A stretch of 64,000 nucleotides of DNA. It comes from Alteromonas sp. RKMC-009 (GTDB lineage Bacteria; Pseudomonadota; Gammaproteobacteria; Enterobacterales; Alteromonadaceae). The stretch is taken from contig NZ_CP031010.1 in assembly GCF_003584565.2 (NCBI RefSeq), positions 682,001-746,000 on the forward strand, in the 5' to 3' direction. Under the pieces are notes generated by a model. It ran no database searches, was not told the DNA's origin, and saw nothing but the letters and a program-made list of their open reading frames with translations. Positions 26,649-36,293 of this stretch are shown here, in pieces. Position 1 is the first letter of the stretch, and every line of letters starts with the position of its first letter. The position numbers were made by a program, and so were the translations under genes.

Positions 26649-27857
26649 ATGTCCCGAAATTCTTTGTTTAAGGAACACTTAAACTTCTCTGCGTTAGATA
26701 ACGACTTCTACAAAATGAACATGTGGCAGTGTTTTATGCACCAGTTTCCTTATGTTGAAGATGTGGAATACCGGTTTGTGGTGCGCAGCGATGTGGATTT
26801 ACGTCCTTACCGGGCTGAAATTCAGCAGGAGCTGGAAAAGCTCGACGGCCTCCGCTTTACACCGGACCAGATAAGCTGGCTGGAATCCATCCCCTGGTAC
26901 ACGAAGGACTTTATTGAGTGGCTTCGAATGTGGTCGTATCAGACACGCTTTTTGCATTTTTCAGAAGAAGACGGACAGTTGTCGATTCGTGCGAAAGGCC
27001 CCCTGATGCACGTACACAATTTTGAGATGCCGGTGTTGTCTACCGTGGCAGAAGTGTACAACCGCCGGAACTACCCAAACAAAACCTACGAGGATGTGCG
27101 TCAGCCTTTATTCGAAAAAGTGAAATGGCTGAAAGAACAGCATGAAAAGCACGATTTAACCGGCTTATCCATTGCAGAGTTTGGTACCCGTCGTCGCTTC
27201 AGCTATGAAGCACAGCTTACTGTTATTGATATGTTGAAAAGCATGGTGCCGCAATTTCTCACCGGTACATCGAACATGCATCTGGCGAAAGAGTTCGACA
27301 TTTTGCCAATCGGTACCATGGCCCATGAAATTTTTATGTTGTCCCAGCAAGTCGGCGTGCAACTGGTAAATTCACAAAAGCACACTCTTGAAGCCTGGGT
27401 GAAGGAGTTCCGTGGCCAGTTGGGTTATGCCCTGACAGATACCATTGGTATGGACGCTTTCGTCCGTGATTTCGATTTGTACTTTGCAAAACTCTTCGAT
27501 GGTTTAAGACATGACTCCGGTGATCCGATAGAATTCGGGGAAAAGGCAATTCGCATGTATGAGAATTTGCATATTGATCCGCGAACGAAAACCATTATTT
27601 TCAGTGACGGACTGGATTTTAAAACCATGGTAACGCTGTTTTTGCGGTTCCGCGGGCGGATCAAAACATCATTCGGGATTGGTACCTTTTTGTCTAACGA
27701 TGTTCGCGGCGTCACGCCACTGAATATCGTGATGAAACTGGTACGGGTTAACGGAAAGCCGGTGGCGAAAATATCTGATGCGCCGGGTAAAAACCTTTGC
27801 GAAGATCCTGAATTTGTAAGCTACCTGAAAAAGGTATTCGAAGTAGACTGGGCATAA
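26649..27857 (+). CDS. pncB: Nicotinate phosphoribosyltransferase
   Basis: It converts nicotinate and PRPP to nicotinate mononucleotide. The 402-residue protein has the PncB N-terminal LDNDFYKMNMWQCFMHQFP (LLDTDxYKLxM pattern), EFGTRRRFSYEAQ, the GTSNMHLAKEF and GTMAHEIFM segments, DTIGMDAFVRDF, and the FGIGTFLSNDV phosphate-binding loop. The start at 26649 matches the family N-terminus; the frame is open far upstream inside pncA but that is out of frame with pncA. Nineteen bases follow the pncA stop, so the two are cotranscribed. Confidence 0.94.
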   Translation: MSRNSLFKEHLNFSALDNDFYKMNMWQCFMHQFPYVEDVEYRFVVRSDVDLRPYRAEIQQELEKLDGLRFTPDQISWLESIPWYTKDFIEWLRMWSYQTRFLHFSEEDGQLSIRAKGPLMHVHNFEMPVLSTVAEVYNRRNYPNKTYEDVRQPLFEKVKWLKEQHEKHDLTGLSIAEFGTRRRFSYEAQLTVIDMLKSMVPQFLTGTSNMHLAKEFDILPIGTMAHEIFMLSQQVGVQLVNSQKHTLEAWVKEFRGQLGYALTDTIGMDAFVRDFDLYFAKLFDGLRHDSGDPIEFGEKAIRMYENLHIDPRTKTIIFSDGLDFKTMVTLFLRFRGRIKTSFGIGTFLSNDVRGVTPLNIVMKLVRVNGKPVAKISDAPGKNLCEDPEFVSYLKKVFEVDWA

Positions 27858-27865
27858 GATCACCT

Positions 27866-29980
27866 ATGGCAAATTACACCCGAATCGGCACAGCAGCGCT
27901 GCGTCAAATTCCTTTCGACTTTAAGGGCAATGTAGCCCGAATCCTCAGTGCTGTTGAGCGTGCAATGGACGCCCATATCAATATCCTGCTGATGCCTGAA
28001 CTTGCACTGACAGGCTACGGGTGTGAAGACAATTTCAGTTACCAGGAATTTAATCAGGCGACAGAAGCTGCGCTGAACGATGTACTCGCCGGCTATCAGG
28101 CACTGGCCCATGAGCGCGAACATGCCGGAAACATGCTTATTGCTATGGGCATGCCGGTGATGTTTCCGGGCGGTCAGGTGTATAACACCACGGCGTTTAT
28201 CAGTGCCGACGGCCTGCATGGCTTTGCCTGCAAACAATATCTGGCCCGTAATGGCTTGCACTATGAACCGCGCTGGTTTGAAGCCTGGCCACGGGGCAGG
28301 GTGGTAAATCATCCGACATTCAACGTGCCCTTTGGTGATGTGGTAGTGAATGCCGGTGGCCTGCGTATCGGCGTGGAAACCTGCGAAGACGCCTGGGTGG
28401 CAAACCGTCCGGGGCGTGATCTCTATCATCGTAACGTGGACGTATTATTAAACCCCAGTGCCTCTCACTTTGCAGTGGGCAAAAACTTCATCCGTGAACA
28501 GTTTATTAAAGAAGGCTCCCGTGCCTTTGGCGTGGTGTATGCCTACGCGAATTTAGCCGGTACCGAAAACGGTACCAGCATTTTTGACGGCGGTTCACTG
28601 ATTGCGTCGGAAGGAAAAATCGTCTCCCGTGGCGATCGCTTCAACGTGCGCGATGTAGTTATGAACCAAACCCTGGTGAACGTGAGCGCGAACCGTGTTT
28701 CCCGCGTTATCAGTTCTGAAACCATCGATATCGACGACACCAATGTGGTGGATGTCGAACTGTCACTCACTCTGCCAAATGATGCCGTGCTGGCTGCACG
28801 CAGCAACGACCGTGTTGATTCTGCCAAAGACGAGCTGCCGGTATTCTGGGATGCACTTAGTGGTGATGACTACGCCTACACCGAAATCTGCTATGCGCTG
28901 GGCAATGGTTTGTGGGACTGGACTACCCGTACTCACACCGACGGTTACGTGGTGAGTTTGTCCGGCGGTGCGGACTCCGCGCTGGTGGCGGCTTCGGTGT
29001 ATGTGTCTCATTTTGTGGCGCTGGAACAACTCGGCGTACATGATTATCTGGCTACGCTACCCAAAGGGCTGGCGGCGAAAATCGATGCTATTGCACCGGG
29101 CGAAGACAAAATTGCCTGGCTGAAAGAAAAGGCCATGCCGAAGGTGTTACTGTGTTTGTATCAGGGCACAGATAACTCCTCTGAAACCACGTTCAACGCA
29201 GCGAAATATCTGGCGGAAGAAATCGGTGCAACGTTCCACAGCTGGAATATTGAGCCGGTAGTACAGCAATATCACTCGCTGGTGAATGGTTTATATCCGG
29301 ACCGGCCGCTGAGCTGGAAAACCGATGATATCGCCATGCAGAATATTCAGGCCAGAAGCCGTAGCCCGGGTGTGTGGATGCTGGCCAACCGCGAAAACAA
29401 ACTGCTGATTGCGACTTCTAACTTGTCTGAATCAGCACTGGGTTACGCGACAATGGATGGTGATACGTCCGGTGTGATTTCTGTGATTGCCGGTATCAAC
29501 AAAACCACTATCCGTAAGGTGAACCGCTGGCTGGAAGAAGTGGGGCTGCCGCTGTCGGTGGATGGTAAAAGCGCCCGTCATCAGCTGAAAGAAATGCACC
29601 GCGTGAACGTTCAGCAGCCTACTGCGGAATTACGTCCGGAAGAGCAGACCGATGAAGCGGATCTGATGCCTTACGTGGTATGCGACTTCATTATGGATTG
29701 CTATCTGGCCCGTCAGATGTGGCCAAAGAGCATTCTGGTAGAACTGATGCTCAACGGCTTTGACAAGGACCATGACATGCGCCAACTGGCTGCTTATGTT
29801 GAGCGCTGGTTCAGACTGTTCTGCCGCAATCCGTGGAAACGCTACGGCACCCGCGCCGGTTTCCACATCGAACAGGTATCGCTGGATCCAAAAACATTCC
29901 ACCGCTTCCCGCTGCTGAATAATGGCTTCAGCGAGCAGCTACAGCAAATGTGGGATTATGTTGAGGAAGTAGAGGGGTAA
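27866..29980 (+). CDS. nadE: Glutamine-dependent NAD synthetase
   Basis: It amidates deamido-NAD to NAD, with ammonia taken from glutamine. The 704-residue protein has an N-terminal nitrilase-like glutaminase domain (about 5-290: catalytic Glu in MPELALTGYGCED, Lys in the FACKQYLARNG region, Cys in GVETCEDAW) and a C-terminal synthetase domain with the P-loop VSLSGGADSALVAAS (about 364-378). It is of the long two-domain type rather than the 275-residue ammonia-dependent E. coli form. It lies 8 bp after pncB and completes the salvage operon. Confidence 0.95.
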   Translation: MANYTRIGTAALRQIPFDFKGNVARILSAVERAMDAHINILLMPELALTGYGCEDNFSYQEFNQATEAALNDVLAGYQALAHEREHAGNMLIAMGMPVMFPGGQVYNTTAFISADGLHGFACKQYLARNGLHYEPRWFEAWPRGRVVNHPTFNVPFGDVVVNAGGLRIGVETCEDAWVANRPGRDLYHRNVDVLLNPSASHFAVGKNFIREQFIKEGSRAFGVVYAYANLAGTENGTSIFDGGSLIASEGKIVSRGDRFNVRDVVMNQTLVNVSANRVSRVISSETIDIDDTNVVDVELSLTLPNDAVLAARSNDRVDSAKDELPVFWDALSGDDYAYTEICYALGNGLWDWTTRTHTDGYVVSLSGGADSALVAASVYVSHFVALEQLGVHDYLATLPKGLAAKIDAIAPGEDKIAWLKEKAMPKVLLCLYQGTDNSSETTFNAAKYLAEEIGATFHSWNIEPVVQQYHSLVNGLYPDRPLSWKTDDIAMQNIQARSRSPGVWMLANRENKLLIATSNLSESALGYATMDGDTSGVISVIAGINKTTIRKVNRWLEEVGLPLSVDGKSARHQLKEMHRVNVQQPTAELRPEEQTDEADLMPYVVCDFIMDCYLARQMWPKSILVELMLNGFDKDHDMRQLAAYVERWFRLFCRNPWKRYGTRAGFHIEQVSLDPKTFHRFPLLNNGFSEQLQQMWDYVEEVEG

Positions 29981-30000
29981 TACTGGTCACCTGTATAGAA

Positions 30001-30027
30001 AAGCCGGTTAATGTAAACCGGCTTTTC
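30001..30027 (+). terminator. Terminator of the pncA-pncB-nadE operon
   Basis: Stem AAGCCGGTT (30001-30009) with AACCGGCTT (30016-30024) followed by TTC, 20 bp after the nadE stop. It marks the end of the core-genome block; AT-rich island sequence begins shortly after. Confidence 0.75.
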
Positions 30028-30764
30028 TCGTTAATACGGCACGCAAATCAGGTCATCGTACATGATTACTATTTAGTTGTTAATATGGAAAATGTCTGGA
30101 AATTGTTTATACACTTGCTCTCTAAGCTTTTTCCATACTTTCCAATTTTAAGACACACATGACGTTTCTTATTGAGGAAATCATTATGCATTTTCCAGAG
30201 AAAGTATAACAGGGAAGGTATGGATGAATTGACTATTTGTATTCTCTGCTTGGATTAAGGCATTCATAGTGTTTTGGCATTTATGGTGTTTTGCAAAAAA
30301 ATATTTTCAGTAGTAGCGGTGACAACAAATGGAGAATGTACTTATTGAACGAACGAGTAGTACATTCAACGATCATTGATATACTCACAATTGTTAGGCA
30401 ACTATGACCGAAAAACGGACTTTCTAATTCTTTGATGTTTGGCCTTTTCAAAGAAAATTTTCAGCTAACTAACTCATGGTTTTTATCTTTTACCGTACAT
30501 TCCTCAGGGCCATTTTCTTTCCAATAAAAAATACATTTCGCTAACTCAGCCTCCAAGACATTCCTACATCATGTGTTCTAAACAACAAATATCTATTGGC
30601 CCCTTGAGTAGAATTGCTTTCTAAATTAAACAATGTGTTACGATGAACTTCGAGTGAAGGCTGGTCGACTTACAGGTTCGGTAATTAACAGGGCAAACAA
30701 TAACAAAAATTGATAGGGTTTTTACTTTAATACTCTTTAAGGACTTATAAATAAAGGACTTTTT
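30028..30764. other. AT-rich non-coding left edge of the island
   Basis: About 740 bp without a convincing gene. It contains an inverted repeat (30334-30367) related to one at the other island end, and a CATTTTCCAGA at 30189-30199 that recurs at 50475-50485. The last 100 bp would hold the promoter of the NTPase gene. Composition is clearly more AT-rich than nadE. Confidence 0.6.
30334..30367. other. Inverted repeat with GTAGTACATT, possible left recombination site
   Basis: Arms GAATGTACT (30334-30342) and AGTACATTC (30359-30367) with a 16-bp spacer. GTAGTACATT (30357-30366) also occurs at 50469-50478 just upstream of the island integrase. It may be an att-type or recombinase-binding site; no experiment or database match supports this. 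Confidence 0.35.
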
Positions 30765-33700
30765 ATGAAAAAAATCATGACCTTATTTTCAAGCTGGATT
30801 GATAGTGGATTTAGTCGCTTTACTCATTGGTTACGGTCTTCAGATGCCTTATCTTCTCCGTCGAAATATGTAGACCTAGCTCCTATCGATGATGCAGATA
30901 AGGATGATGTGTACTCTGAAGCGTTACGTTTTGCTACCAATAACAAACGAGTTCTAAACATTGCTTTAACGGGGCCTTACGGATCTGGAAAAAGCAGCAT
31001 TATTCAATCTTTTTTAAGAAGATATCGCCGACCCGCACTTCATATATCTCTAGCTTCTTTTGATTCAGACGAATATGCAGAAGACGATGGTGCTGGACGA
31101 CAAGAAATTGAGAGAAGCATCTTACAGCAGATGTTGTATGGCGCGGATTCCAATAAACTCCCTTTATCGAGGTTCAATAGAATTCAAACTCCCGGCGCTT
31201 GGTCAGTAATTAGGTCCTTTTTCATTATGCTTGGAAGTTTATTTCTTTGGTACATTTTCGATAAGAGAGCCGAGATAATAAGTGGTTCATTTTTTCAGCC
31301 GTTTACGATCAGTAATTGGCTAAATTTGGGGGGATTTGCCATAGCGTTAACTTTTCTTTGGTTGATCGTTCATCGTATTTATATTGTAAGTTTCGGTTTG
31401 TCTCTCAAGAGCGTCTCTCTTAAAAATGTAGAGATAAAGCCCGCAAACGAAGATCAGGTTTCCATATTGAATCGCCATCTAGATGAAATAGTATATTTTT
31501 TTCAATCAACTAAATATGACCTTGTAATAATTGAAGATCTGGATAGGTTCAAGAAACCAGATCTATTTGTGACACTGCGAGAAATAAATAGTCTTGTAAA
31601 TGCAAACGCAGGCGTTCGTCGTACTATCAGGTTTTTATATGCATTGCGTGATGACATTTTTATAAGTACTGATAGAACTAAATTTTTTGAGTTTATTATT
31701 CCTGTAATACCTATCATTAACACATCTAATTCTATTGACATGATGCTGGAACAAGGTAATAGACTAAAAATGGACGAACGGCTTGATCGTCAATTTCTTC
31801 GAGAGGTTTCAAGATATCTTAATGACTTAAGATTAATTCAAAATATTTTTAATGAATATGCTGTCTACGTCGCTAATTTAGAGACAGATGGAGAAAGCCT
31901 TCTCGATGCCAACAAATTACTCGCGCTGCTCATTTATAAAAACGTTTATCCAAGAGACTTTGAGTTATTACATCGCGGTGTAGGAATCCTCGCCAATATA
32001 CTAAATCATCAAGAGGTTTTTATAGGACAAACTGAAGCTACATATAGAGACGAACTCTTGAAGCTCGAAGAAAGGCTTGATACTGCTGAACGACAAGTTC
32101 CTATCGACTTAAAAGAGTTACAGTATGTCTTCGCTATGGCAGTTATTGAGGTGCTACCAGCTAATTGTACTCGATTAAGTATTGACGGGAATAATAGGTG
32201 GATCTCTTTATCAAACCTTTTAAATGAAAGTGTATTCAATGAGCTTCTTGGAGCATCACAGATATTAATCGCTACTCAAAACAGTCAACAGTGGTTTGAT
32301 TTAAAGCGAGCTTTACATTCAGATTACTCTCAAAAGGTTTATCAGCAGCGAAAGTCAGAAGTTGAAGATAGAGCTAAAGAAAAAAAATCTTATATAATGA
32401 ATAAGATTATTGAACTCAGATCCAATATCTCAAAAGTAAGAACGCACAAGCTCAAGGAATTATTACGCTTAAACAAAGAGAACGTGGAGATACTTTTTGA
32501 AGAGTTCGATGAAAACGGTGAGTTAGCTCGTTTTCTGCTCTTGGAAGGTTACATTGACGATACTTACTATCAATATACATCACTATTTCATTCAGGTCGT
32601 TTATCACCAAACGATAATAAGTTTCTAATTCATATTAGGTCTTTTGTTACTCCCGAGCCCAGTTTTCAAATTGACAACCCAGAGGAGGTTATCGCGGCGA
32701 TGAGATACGAGGATTTTGAGTGTAGCTATATCCTAAATGTCATTCTTGTCGATACTCTTTTAGATAATAAGAACCTTTATCAAAATCAAATAGAGAAGCT
32801 AATTCGGTATATTTCTGAGGATTTTAAGAATTGTGAAACCTTTATGCAGGCTTACTATAATGGTGGCAATAATATCTCGGAATTAATTGCTCAACTTACA
32901 AAAGTTTGGGACGGTTTTGTAAAAGCTTCTATTACCAGCTCCTATAGTGTCCATCACGTTACACAATTGCTTTTACACCTACCGATTAAAACCTTAGAGT
33001 CGATTTCAAAACAATTTCCTGAGTTATCAAAGTTTGTTTCGGAGAACTTTCAAGAGGTTTTAACTCAGTGTCCGGAGCTTGAACCAGAACGGTTCATTTC
33101 ATTAGACTTTGACGTAAAAGATTTCACAGAAATCAAAAAGTACCCAGAAATAGCTCGTACACTATTTATGCATGGGAATTTTGATTTAACTAAATCAAAC
33201 CTTGAGTACATTTATTTTTCAATTCTGAGTGAGAAAGATTCTGGTGGATTTCACACTAGAAACTATACAAAAATTCGTGCTCTAAATAACACTATCTTAG
33301 CGGAACGTATAGAGCGCGACTTCGAACTCTATTTACGAGACATACTGTTGGAGCTTCCAGGTAATATCAATGAAGATATCGCTGCAATTATTGATGTAAT
33401 CAGCCACGATGGACTTGATACCAATACCATACAAGACTTTCTAGTTCGACAAGAAGCTATGTTGCCAAATTTGGAGAATATTCCAAATAAAGTACACTCT
33501 ATGCTATTCGATTTGCTGGCTATAGAGCCACATTGGATGAATTGCCTAAGTTTCATGGAGCAAGAAGAGTTTAATGCAGAAAGTCTGTTTATTTATCTAT
33601 CTCATGAAACCATACAGAAAAATCTTCTAAAGAAACCAATTCCAGGAGATAAAGATTTCTTAGAGCTTAGAGAGTTCATATACAATGCGAACTCTTTATC

Positions 33701-34373
33701 CAATAAAGATTACAGAGCATACGTGAGAGCTCTACCTAACTCGTTTAATGTACTTCCCAGAGAGATGGACAATGAAAAGCTTAAGATATTAATAGAAGAG
33801 GGTAAAGTGGGATTTACCAAAGATATTTTAGATGCTTTTGCTGACAAGAATGACTTGCAAGTGCAATTTGTTTCGAAAAATATTCCACAATATCTGGATA
33901 ATCCAGGGGATTACGAACTTAATGATGATTTAAAAGAGGCTCTTCTTCAAACTGAAATTAGTATAAGCTCTAAGATTGAATTAATCAGATTGATGAGCCT
34001 TGAAGACTTAGTAAACCGTCCGGAAAGAGCTTCATTAATAGGGCAAATAATTATCGATTCCAATGCGCAAATATCCGGCCTTGATAGTGCAATTGTACAA
34101 TCTTTAATACGAAATTCGACTCGAGTTGAAACAAAAATCAAACTTTTTAACAAATTCCACTCCTTACTGGAAGAAGCTGAAATACGACAAGTTCTGATAG
34201 ATTTACCAAAACCATTTTCTGAAATTAAAACTGGCTACCACTCACCTAAATTAAAGAACACACCTGAAAATACGGCATTGGCCCAATGGCTTGATTCGCG
34301 GAATATAATTTCATCATGGAGTGAGAGCAGTCTTTTCACTAACGAGATAAAGGTAAATCTTTACAGACGATGA
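30765..34373 (+). CDS. YobI-like membrane-associated P-loop NTPase
   Basis: A 1202-residue protein. It has Walker A GPYGSGKS (70-77), two membrane helices inserted in the NTPase domain (about 151-164 and 187-206), and Walker B DLVIIEDLDRF (about 252-262), followed by RTIRFLYALRDDIF, as in KAP-type and YobI-type ATPases. The remaining 850 or so residues are helical, with long repeated-looking polar segments and no domain I recognise. The N-terminal YVDLAPIDDAD segment fits the YobI family. Related island NTPases are suspected of antiviral defence; that is inference here. The gene is AT-rich relative to the core genes and has a monocistronic look. Confidence 0.75.
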   Translation: MKKIMTLFSSWIDSGFSRFTHWLRSSDALSSPSKYVDLAPIDDADKDDVYSEALRFATNNKRVLNIALTGPYGSGKSSIIQSFLRRYRRPALHISLASFDSDEYAEDDGAGRQEIERSILQQMLYGADSNKLPLSRFNRIQTPGAWSVIRSFFIMLGSLFLWYIFDKRAEIISGSFFQPFTISNWLNLGGFAIALTFLWLIVHRIYIVSFGLSLKSVSLKNVEIKPANEDQVSILNRHLDEIVYFFQSTKYDLVIIEDLDRFKKPDLFVTLREINSLVNANAGVRRTIRFLYALRDDIFISTDRTKFFEFIIPVIPIINTSNSIDMMLEQGNRLKMDERLDRQFLREVSRYLNDLRLIQNIFNEYAVYVANLETDGESLLDANKLLALLIYKNVYPRDFELLHRGVGILANILNHQEVFIGQTEATYRDELLKLEERLDTAERQVPIDLKELQYVFAMAVIEVLPANCTRLSIDGNNRWISLSNLLNESVFNELLGASQILIATQNSQQWFDLKRALHSDYSQKVYQQRKSEVEDRAKEKKSYIMNKIIELRSNISKVRTHKLKELLRLNKENVEILFEEFDENGELARFLLLEGYIDDTYYQYTSLFHSGRLSPNDNKFLIHIRSFVTPEPSFQIDNPEEVIAAMRYEDFECSYILNVILVDTLLDNKNLYQNQIEKLIRYISEDFKNCETFMQAYYNGGNNISELIAQLTKVWDGFVKASITSSYSVHHVTQLLLHLPIKTLESISKQFPELSKFVSENFQEVLTQCPELEPERFISLDFDVKDFTEIKKYPEIARTLFMHGNFDLTKSNLEYIYFSILSEKDSGGFHTRNYTKIRALNNTILAERIERDFELYLRDILLELPGNINEDIAAIIDVISHDGLDTNTIQDFLVRQEAMLPNLENIPNKVHSMLFDLLAIEPHWMNCLSFMEQEEFNAESLFIYLSHETIQKNLLKKPIPGDKDFLELREFIYNANSLSNKDYRAYVRALPNSFNVLPREMDNEKLKILIEEGKVGFTKDILDAFADKNDLQVQFVSKNIPQYLDNPGDYELNDDLKEALLQTEISISSKIELIRLMSLEDLVNRPERASLIGQIIIDSNAQISGLDSAIVQSLIRNSTRVETKIKLFNKFHSLLEEAEIRQVLIDLPKPFSEIKTGYHSPKLKNTPENTALAQWLDSRNIISSWSESSLFTNEIKVNLYRR

Positions 34374-34418
34374 CAATTGACGGCAAGGAAGCCTCAGACT
34401 GACGCCAATTTAGAATTT

Positions 34419-34676
34419 TCATTTTAGCGACTTATCATTCATCGATGCTATGAGTAGAGAAAGCCCTTCATGTGGGTCTGCATCAATTATCTCGCACAAC
34501 TCGATGAACTCAACCAGCTCAACCTTTCGCCGAGCTTGTTCAATTTTTCCCAATATGGAATGGTGTTTGCCCCATCTTTCCGAGACCTCTCGCAAAGTTA
34601 AAGACTGTTCTTCACGTTGTGCTTTTAACCACAACCTGAGTTTGTCGTAATGTGAGGAATAGACTGATGTTTTCAT
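34419..34676 (-). CDS. XRE-type HTH regulator
   Basis: An 85-residue single-domain helix-turn-helix protein (KLRLWLKAQREEQSLTLREVSERWGKHHSILGKIEQARRKV, about 9-50). The start at 34676 matches the compact XRE N-terminus; an upstream ATG at 34763 would cross the promoter of the divergent gene. A GTCTC-N7-GAGAC dyad at 34678-34694 lies right before its start and may be its operator. It converges on the YobI-like gene and diverges from a gene broken by an IS element. Confidence 0.75.
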   Translation of the reverse strand: MKTSVYSSHYDKLRLWLKAQREEQSLTLREVSERWGKHHSILGKIEQARRKVELVEFIELCEIIDADPHEGLSLLIASMNDKSLK

Positions 34677-34677
34677 T

Positions 34678-34694
34678 GTCTCGATGATAGAGAC
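34678..34694. promoter_or_regulatory. Dyad between divergent XRE gene and broken gene
   Basis: GTCTC (34678-34682) and GAGAC (34690-34694) with a 7-bp spacer lie immediately upstream of the XRE start. Probable autoregulatory operator by position only. Confidence 0.35.
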
Positions 34695-34748
34695 GAAGTA
34701 CACTGTCGCGAATTTCGAGACATAAGTTTGGCAATCGAGAACTAAATT

Positions 34749-34923
34749 ATGCCTAAAAAGCAATACGATATTGATTTTTATGATTTTATTGAGGATCTAG
34801 GCTTACACACTTTTACCGTGAATGATGTAACGAAGCATCTTTTGGAGCGATATCCCAACGACTTTGACAAAAAGAAAAATGCCACTCAGTTTGTTTATCG
34901 CCACTTAAAACGGCTTTCAGAGT
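34749..34923 (+). pseudogene. Gene fragment truncated by an IS3-family element
   Basis: An open frame of about 58 residues starting MPKKQYDIDFYDFIEDLG runs into the left end of the IS element at 34924. It contains a short helical region (TVNDVTKHLLERYPNDFDKKKN) that could be a small winged HTH. No certain continuation is seen after the right end of the IS at 37316, and no target duplication is visible, so the rest may have been deleted. The product is not recognised. Confidence 0.5.
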
Positions 34924-34937
34924 GTCCACTTCCCCTT

Positions 34938-35095
34938 TAATGAGACAGTGCTGAACTAGAGTTTTCCAGTTTTGCCCGGTAAGCTGCCGGTGGCAGGTTA
35001 CCCAGACTTTCATGTGTTCTTTCTTCGTTGTAATCCAGTCGCCAGAACCAGGCCATGTCTCTCACCTGACTGAGATTTTCAAACAAGTAAGCATC
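34938..35095 (-). pseudogene. 3' part of outer IS3 orfB transposase
   Basis: The minus strand here encodes the C-terminal end of an IS3 integrase-type transposase, including VRDMAWFWRLDYNEERTHESLGNLPP, with the stop at 34938. It is the missing end of the orfB whose 5' part lies at 36294-36984; the 1.2-kb inner IS separates them. Confidence 0.85.
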
Positions 35096-35143
35096 TGACC
35101 TTTCCCCCGAATTAGCACCAATCTTCCGATGAGATTTTTCATA

Positions 35144-35962
35144 TTATGCTGCCCGTTTTGCATACTCAACAGGCGGCAGGTAATTCAGTGAGCTATGTGG
35201 TCGAACGTTATTGTAATGTTCGCGCCATAGATCGATTTCGTATCTTGCTTCATCTAAGGTTCTGAACCAGTGCTGATTCAGGCATTCGTTTCTGAACTTA
35301 CCGTTCAGGCTCTCAACAAATGCATTCTGTGTCGGTTTACCTGGTTGGATAAATCCAAGCTCAACACCTGTTTCTTTATTCCAGAAGAACATCGCCTTGC
35401 TGGTGAATTCTGTACCGTTGTCGCAAATCACCTTTTTAGGCTTTCCCCGTAGCTCTATCAGTTGGCTGAGAAAACGAGCGACCTGTCGTCCGCTAATTGA
35501 TACCGAGACTAGCTGTCCAACCATTTCTCTAGAGAAATCATCAACCACGTTCAGAACGCGGAAGCGCCTTCCGCTGCTTAGCTGGTCTGATACAAAATCC
35601 ATAGACCAGCGTTGATTCGGCGCTGAAGGCACCTCTATTGGCTGTCTTGGTCGCGTTAGCTTTTTACGCTTCTTAGTACGTACCTGGAGCGCCTCTTCGG
35701 TATAAAGTCGGTATGTATGCTTGCGATTAACAACCAGACCTTCACCTTTCAGTAAGCCATGAAGCATTAAATAGCCGTATCGAGGATATTGAGACGCCAG
35801 CTCTTTCAAACGTGAACGAACTGAATCATCAGCTTTACCTTTTTGGCAGTAGCGAAATCCCGTTCTGCTAACACCAGCAAGCTTACAAGCAACCCGTTCA
35901 CTGAGCTTAAATACATCAATCAAATAGCGGGCTACAGGCTTTCTTGCTGCTGGCGTCACCAC
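35144..35962 (-). CDS. IS407-type transposase OrfB (DDE integrase domain)
   Basis: A 272-residue DDE transposase subunit: an HTH_21-like N-terminal region (RSRLKELASQYPRYGYLMLHGLLKGEG) and an rve core with catalytic Asp in WSMDFVSDQ, Asp in VICDNGTEF and Glu in NAFVESLNGKFRNE. Made as an OrfAB fusion by frameshifting with the overlapping orfA. The frame is complete, so this copy may be active. Confidence 0.93.
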   Translation of the reverse strand: MVTPAARKPVARYLIDVFKLSERVACKLAGVSRTGFRYCQKGKADDSVRSRLKELASQYPRYGYLMLHGLLKGEGLVVNRKHTYRLYTEEALQVRTKKRKKLTRPRQPIEVPSAPNQRWSMDFVSDQLSSGRRFRVLNVVDDFSREMVGQLVSVSISGRQVARFLSQLIELRGKPKKVICDNGTEFTSKAMFFWNKETGVELGFIQPGKPTQNAFVESLNGKFRNECLNQHWFRTLDEARYEIDLWREHYNNVRPHSSLNYLPPVEYAKRAA

Positions 35963-36219
35963 TTTTTTGACAGCACATCCTTCATCGCTTCAACTTCAAG
36001 AAGTTTGTCAGCCAGCATCTTTTTCAACTTACTGTTCTCGGACTCTAATTCTTTGAGCCGCTTAGCTTCGTTGACTTCCATGCCCGCATATTTGCTTCGC
36101 CAGTTATAAAACGTACCCGACGATATGCCCATATCACGGCATATGTCGTCTACCTTGGCCCCAGCTTCATGCTGCTTGATTGCCTTGATAATTTGCTCTT
36201 CGCTGTAACGTTTCTTCAT
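35956..36219 (-). CDS. IS407-type transposase OrfA
   Basis: An 87-residue DNA-binding subunit with an HTH (EEQIIKAIKQHEAGAKVDDICRDMGISSGTFYNWRSKY) followed by a leucine-zipper helix (LKELESENSKLKKMLADKLLEVEAMKDVL). It overlaps orfB by 7 bp, as usual for frameshift production of OrfAB. Confidence 0.93.
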   Translation of the reverse strand: MKKRYSEEQIIKAIKQHEAGAKVDDICRDMGISSGTFYNWRSKYAGMEVNEAKRLKELESENSKLKKMLADKLLEVEAMKDVLSKKW

Positions 36220-36293
36220 GTTGAGATCTCCATTGTCTCCAGTTTATTGGAAATCTCATCAATGTCATGGTGTTATTTTTGGGGGAAAGGTCA

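Larger units (their letters stand above)
35096..36293 (-). mobile_element. IS3-family element of IS407 type (inner, intact)
   Basis: The element is 1198 bp with terminal TGACCTTTCCCCC (35096-35108) inverted at 36281-36293. It is flanked by the 4-bp direct repeat CATC (35092-35095 and 36294-36297), a length typical of the IS407 group. It contains overlapping orfA and orfB and looks intact, so it inserted after the outer element. Confidence 0.9.

Noticed and set aside
30028..30764. Search for a tRNA or tmRNA attachment site at the left island edge
   Set aside because: No cloverleaf-like sequence was found here or at the right edge; insertion appears intergenic between nadE and gor.
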